Source of the DNA: Planctomycetota bacterium
GTDB lineage: Bacteria > Planctomycetota > PUPC01 > JABMSA01 > JAUWKK01
NCBI GenBank assembly: GCA_030614245.1
Contig: JAUWKK010000175.1
Coordinates: forward strand, 1 to 6,326
Direction: 5' to 3'
DNA: 6,326 nt
Below are positions 5,348-6,326 of the stretch, piece after piece. The position numbers and the translations under genes were made by a program. Numbering within the stretch: position 1 is the first letter of the stretch; each line of letters begins with the position of its first letter. A model generated the notes under the pieces. That model was given only the letters and a program-made list of their open reading frames with translations. It was not told the DNA's origin and did not search any database.

Positions 5348-5662
5348 ATGCCACGGAAGAAGAGAACCTCCAAGAAGCCCGGGCAAGCTCAAACCGCACA
5401 CGAGCAACAGAAATGGAAGGTCTGTACATATCCCCCGTTTGACCGGTTCTTTCAGAAGAACCCGCATCACATACCCAAGCGCAAGCAATTCCTCGATGAT
5501 GTCCAGCAGGATCCATACACCAGCAAGACGATCAAGTTGAAGGGATATCCTGACGATACATACCGCTATCGTTCGGGAGATGTCAGAATATTCTATAACA
5601 TCGACAAGCCTGATCGGGCGGTCCACGCAATGCTGGCTGTCCTCCGCAAGAATGCTTATTAG
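5348..5662 (+). CDS. RelE/ParE-superfamily toxin-like protein
   Basis: This 104-residue protein has a basic tail (MPRKKRTSKKPG), then a RelE/ParE-type fold pattern. WKVCTYPPFDRFFQKNP (23-39) would be strand 1 and the start of helix 1, and KRKQFLDDVQQDP (44-56) helix 2. The core IKLKGYPDDTYRYRSGDVRIFYNID (62-86) is the typical 'LKG..d.yR.R.GdyRIfY' block, with Arg73, Arg75, Asp78, Arg80 and Tyr83. A last strand AVHAMLAVLRKNAY follows, with Arg100 and Tyr104 near the C-terminus. RelE relatives cut mRNA on the ribosome and ParE relatives poison gyrase; the basic residues and terminal Arg/Tyr lean towards RelE, but this is inference. Without its ~22-residue tail it has normal toxin length. It follows the putative antitoxin by 10 bp and nothing suggests it is broken. 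Confidence 0.82.
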   Translation: MPRKKRTSKKPGQAQTAHEQQKWKVCTYPPFDRFFQKNPHHIPKRKQFLDDVQQDPYTSKTIKLKGYPDDTYRYRSGDVRIFYNIDKPDRAVHAMLAVLRKNAY

Positions 5663-5991
5663 AGCAAGCAGCCGACACCCGCATGAGCTACCACAAACTT
5701 GACAGAGGCGGCCGGCAGATCCTCGGCAAGTCCAATAGCCTGCAGCCTGAAGCCTTTTCCCCACTGTGCGCAGAATTGTGCGCAGATACAAACCGCGTCG
5801 CGATTCGCCGCCATTATGCGGCATCTCGCAGCCTGCGCCGAAGATTAGAAATAGCAACGCTTTACGCCGCCACCGCCGTCAGCCGCCGATTCGCAGAAAT
5901 CCCCTACGGCTTGAGAGCACGAATCTTCACTGCCAGGAAACCGGAATTGTCCGAAGTGGTCCGGCCGTTCGACATGCGCCGTCTTCTCATT
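5663..5991. other. Non-coding stretch after the toxin gene
   Basis: No gene is convincing here. Arg-rich open frames run through on the + strand (5683-6039 and 5766-6170), but they lack ribosome sites and known motifs and run into the repeats. A 12-bp-period direct repeat TGTGCGCAGA occurs at 5765-5774 and 5777-5786. GCCGC (5807-5811) can pair with GCGGC (5818-5822). No terminator with a T-run is seen after the toxin. Confidence 0.5.
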
Positions 5992-6004
5992 ATCTGTGTT
6001 CATC
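5992..6004. repeat. Half-copy of the intergenic ATCTGTGTTCATC repeat
   Basis: The sequence matches 1644-1656 at 12 of 13 bases. No left arm is found nearby, so this is a fragment. It marks the left edge of the repeat mosaic that runs to the window end. Confidence 0.45.
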
Positions 6005-6007
6005 GGG

Positions 6008-6052
6008 TGTCTGCCCGCCTCAGGAGGGCCATGCCGTAGGTAGGGGCGGACA
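6008..6052. repeat. Hairpin repeat with a 9-bp outer stem
   Basis: TGTCTGCCC (6008-6016) pairs with GGGGCGGACA (6044-6052), nine pairs including one wobble. Inside, CCT (6018-6020) and AGG can form a small hairpin around CAGG. It directly abuts the tandem unit at 6055. Confidence 0.5.
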
Positions 6053-6054
6053 GG

Positions 6055-6161
6055 GCCGTGGGCTGTCTTATTACGCCCTTTCAGGGCTTGTGCAGTTTCC
6101 CGCTCCGGACCCACGGCGTTGCCGTGGGCTGTTCTACTTCGCCCCTTGCGGGGCTACAAGC
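6055..6161. repeat. Tandem hairpin repeats, two ~40-bp units
   Basis: GCCGTGGGCTGT occurs at 6055-6066 and 6121-6132, 66 bp apart. Each is followed after a short spacer by a GC hairpin: GCCCT-TTC-AGGGC (6075-6087) and GCCCC-TTGC-GGGGC (6141-6154). The intervening CCCACGGC (6110-6117) pairs with the second copy (6121-6128, loop GTT) or with the first (6055-6062), so two alternative folds exist. The layout matches the element at 25-81. Confidence 0.7.
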
Positions 6162-6169
6162 CACCGTTA

Positions 6170-6225
6170 GGTGCCACCGTCAACCGTTCCTTACGGGGCC
6201 GTGACTGCCTGCCTGCCTACGGCAC
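6170..6225. repeat. Second copy of the repeat found in the M16 linker
   Basis: Positions 6170-6186 match 3005-3021 at 16 of 17 bases. GGCCGTG follows at 6197-6203, with a one-base spacing difference from the linker copy, and GGCAC closes at 6221-6225. The middle differs: it carries three tandem TGCC units (6206-6217) instead of the second hairpin. The copy is shorter than the linker one by about 20 bp. Confidence 0.6.
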
Positions 6226-6326
6226 GGTTCCCCTGCTATCAGCGCCCGGAGCCGTCACGTCAGCCTTACCCACAGCGTTCCCTCCGCACGCGCCTGCCCC
6301 ACGGACAGATGCCGCCCCAACGGGGC
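6226..6326. repeat. Window-end remnant with a GC hairpin
   Basis: No gene is visible. GCCCC (6314-6318) pairs with GGGGC (6322-6326) around AAC, like the second hairpin of the units at 6055-6154, and a CCCCACGG lies before it (6297-6304). It is probably another repeat unit cut by the window edge. Confidence 0.35.

Noticed and set aside
5279..5857. Minus-strand open frame (192 codons) opposite the toxin gene
   Set aside because: The + strand shows a clear RelE/ParE pattern with a good ribosome site; the antisense product looks like nothing known.
5683..6039. Arg-rich + strand frame after the toxin
   Set aside because: No ribosome site, repeats inside it (5765-5786 and 5992-6039), biased composition and no motif. 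The overlapping frame at 5766-6170 has the same problems.
6055..6326. CRISPR array
   Set aside because: There are only two direct units of unequal spacing, with no regular spacers or repeats and no cas genes; the units are hairpin repeats.
1..6326. tRNA or rRNA genes
   Set aside because: No tRNA cloverleaf with a TTC loop and no conserved rRNA segments were seen on either strand; the cloverleaf-like folds at 25-81 and 3004-3080 lack tRNA hallmarks.

Overview
The window looks like a chromosomal segment of a moderately GC-rich bacterium. It holds six plausible protein genes, all on the + strand, with repeat-rich non-coding DNA at both ends. The dispersed palindromic repeats (paired hairpins, plus an 'ATCTGTGTTCATC'-type element) together with small orphan genes recall Planctomycetota or related environmental phyla. 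That placement is an impression from repeat style and protein flavour, not a demonstrated assignment.

Layout. Positions 1-258 hold a two-hairpin repeat, a nested inverted/direct-repeat cluster and a good sigma70-type promoter. They lead into a purine nucleoside phosphorylase gene (259-1080). Next come an orphan three-helix membrane protein (1191-1580) and a short imperfect palindromic repeat (about 1600-1670). A long M16 metallopeptidase gene (1698-4388) follows. It is built from two M16 halves with complementary active-site remnants, and the linker between them carries, in frame, a copy of a dispersed repeat that recurs near the end of the window.

A gap of about 300 bp contains a promoter with a consensus TTGACA box and a structured leader. 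It drives three small genes: a DUF3467-like protein with a lysine-rich tail (4695-5000), an unrecognised 95-residue protein (5050-5337) and a RelE/ParE-superfamily toxin-like protein (5348-5662). The last two are tightly spaced and look like a toxin-antitoxin pair with a non-standard antitoxin. A 25-bp perfect palindrome lies inside the coding sequence of the putative antitoxin.

From 5663 to the end I see no convincing gene. The last ~330 bp are a mosaic of hairpin repeats, including two tandem ~40-bp units and a second copy of the repeat found in the M16 linker.

The phosphorylase (nucleoside salvage) and the peptidase have no obvious functional link. The most notable observations are the repeat in the M16 linker, the intragenic palindrome and the atypical three-gene toxin-antitoxin-like module.
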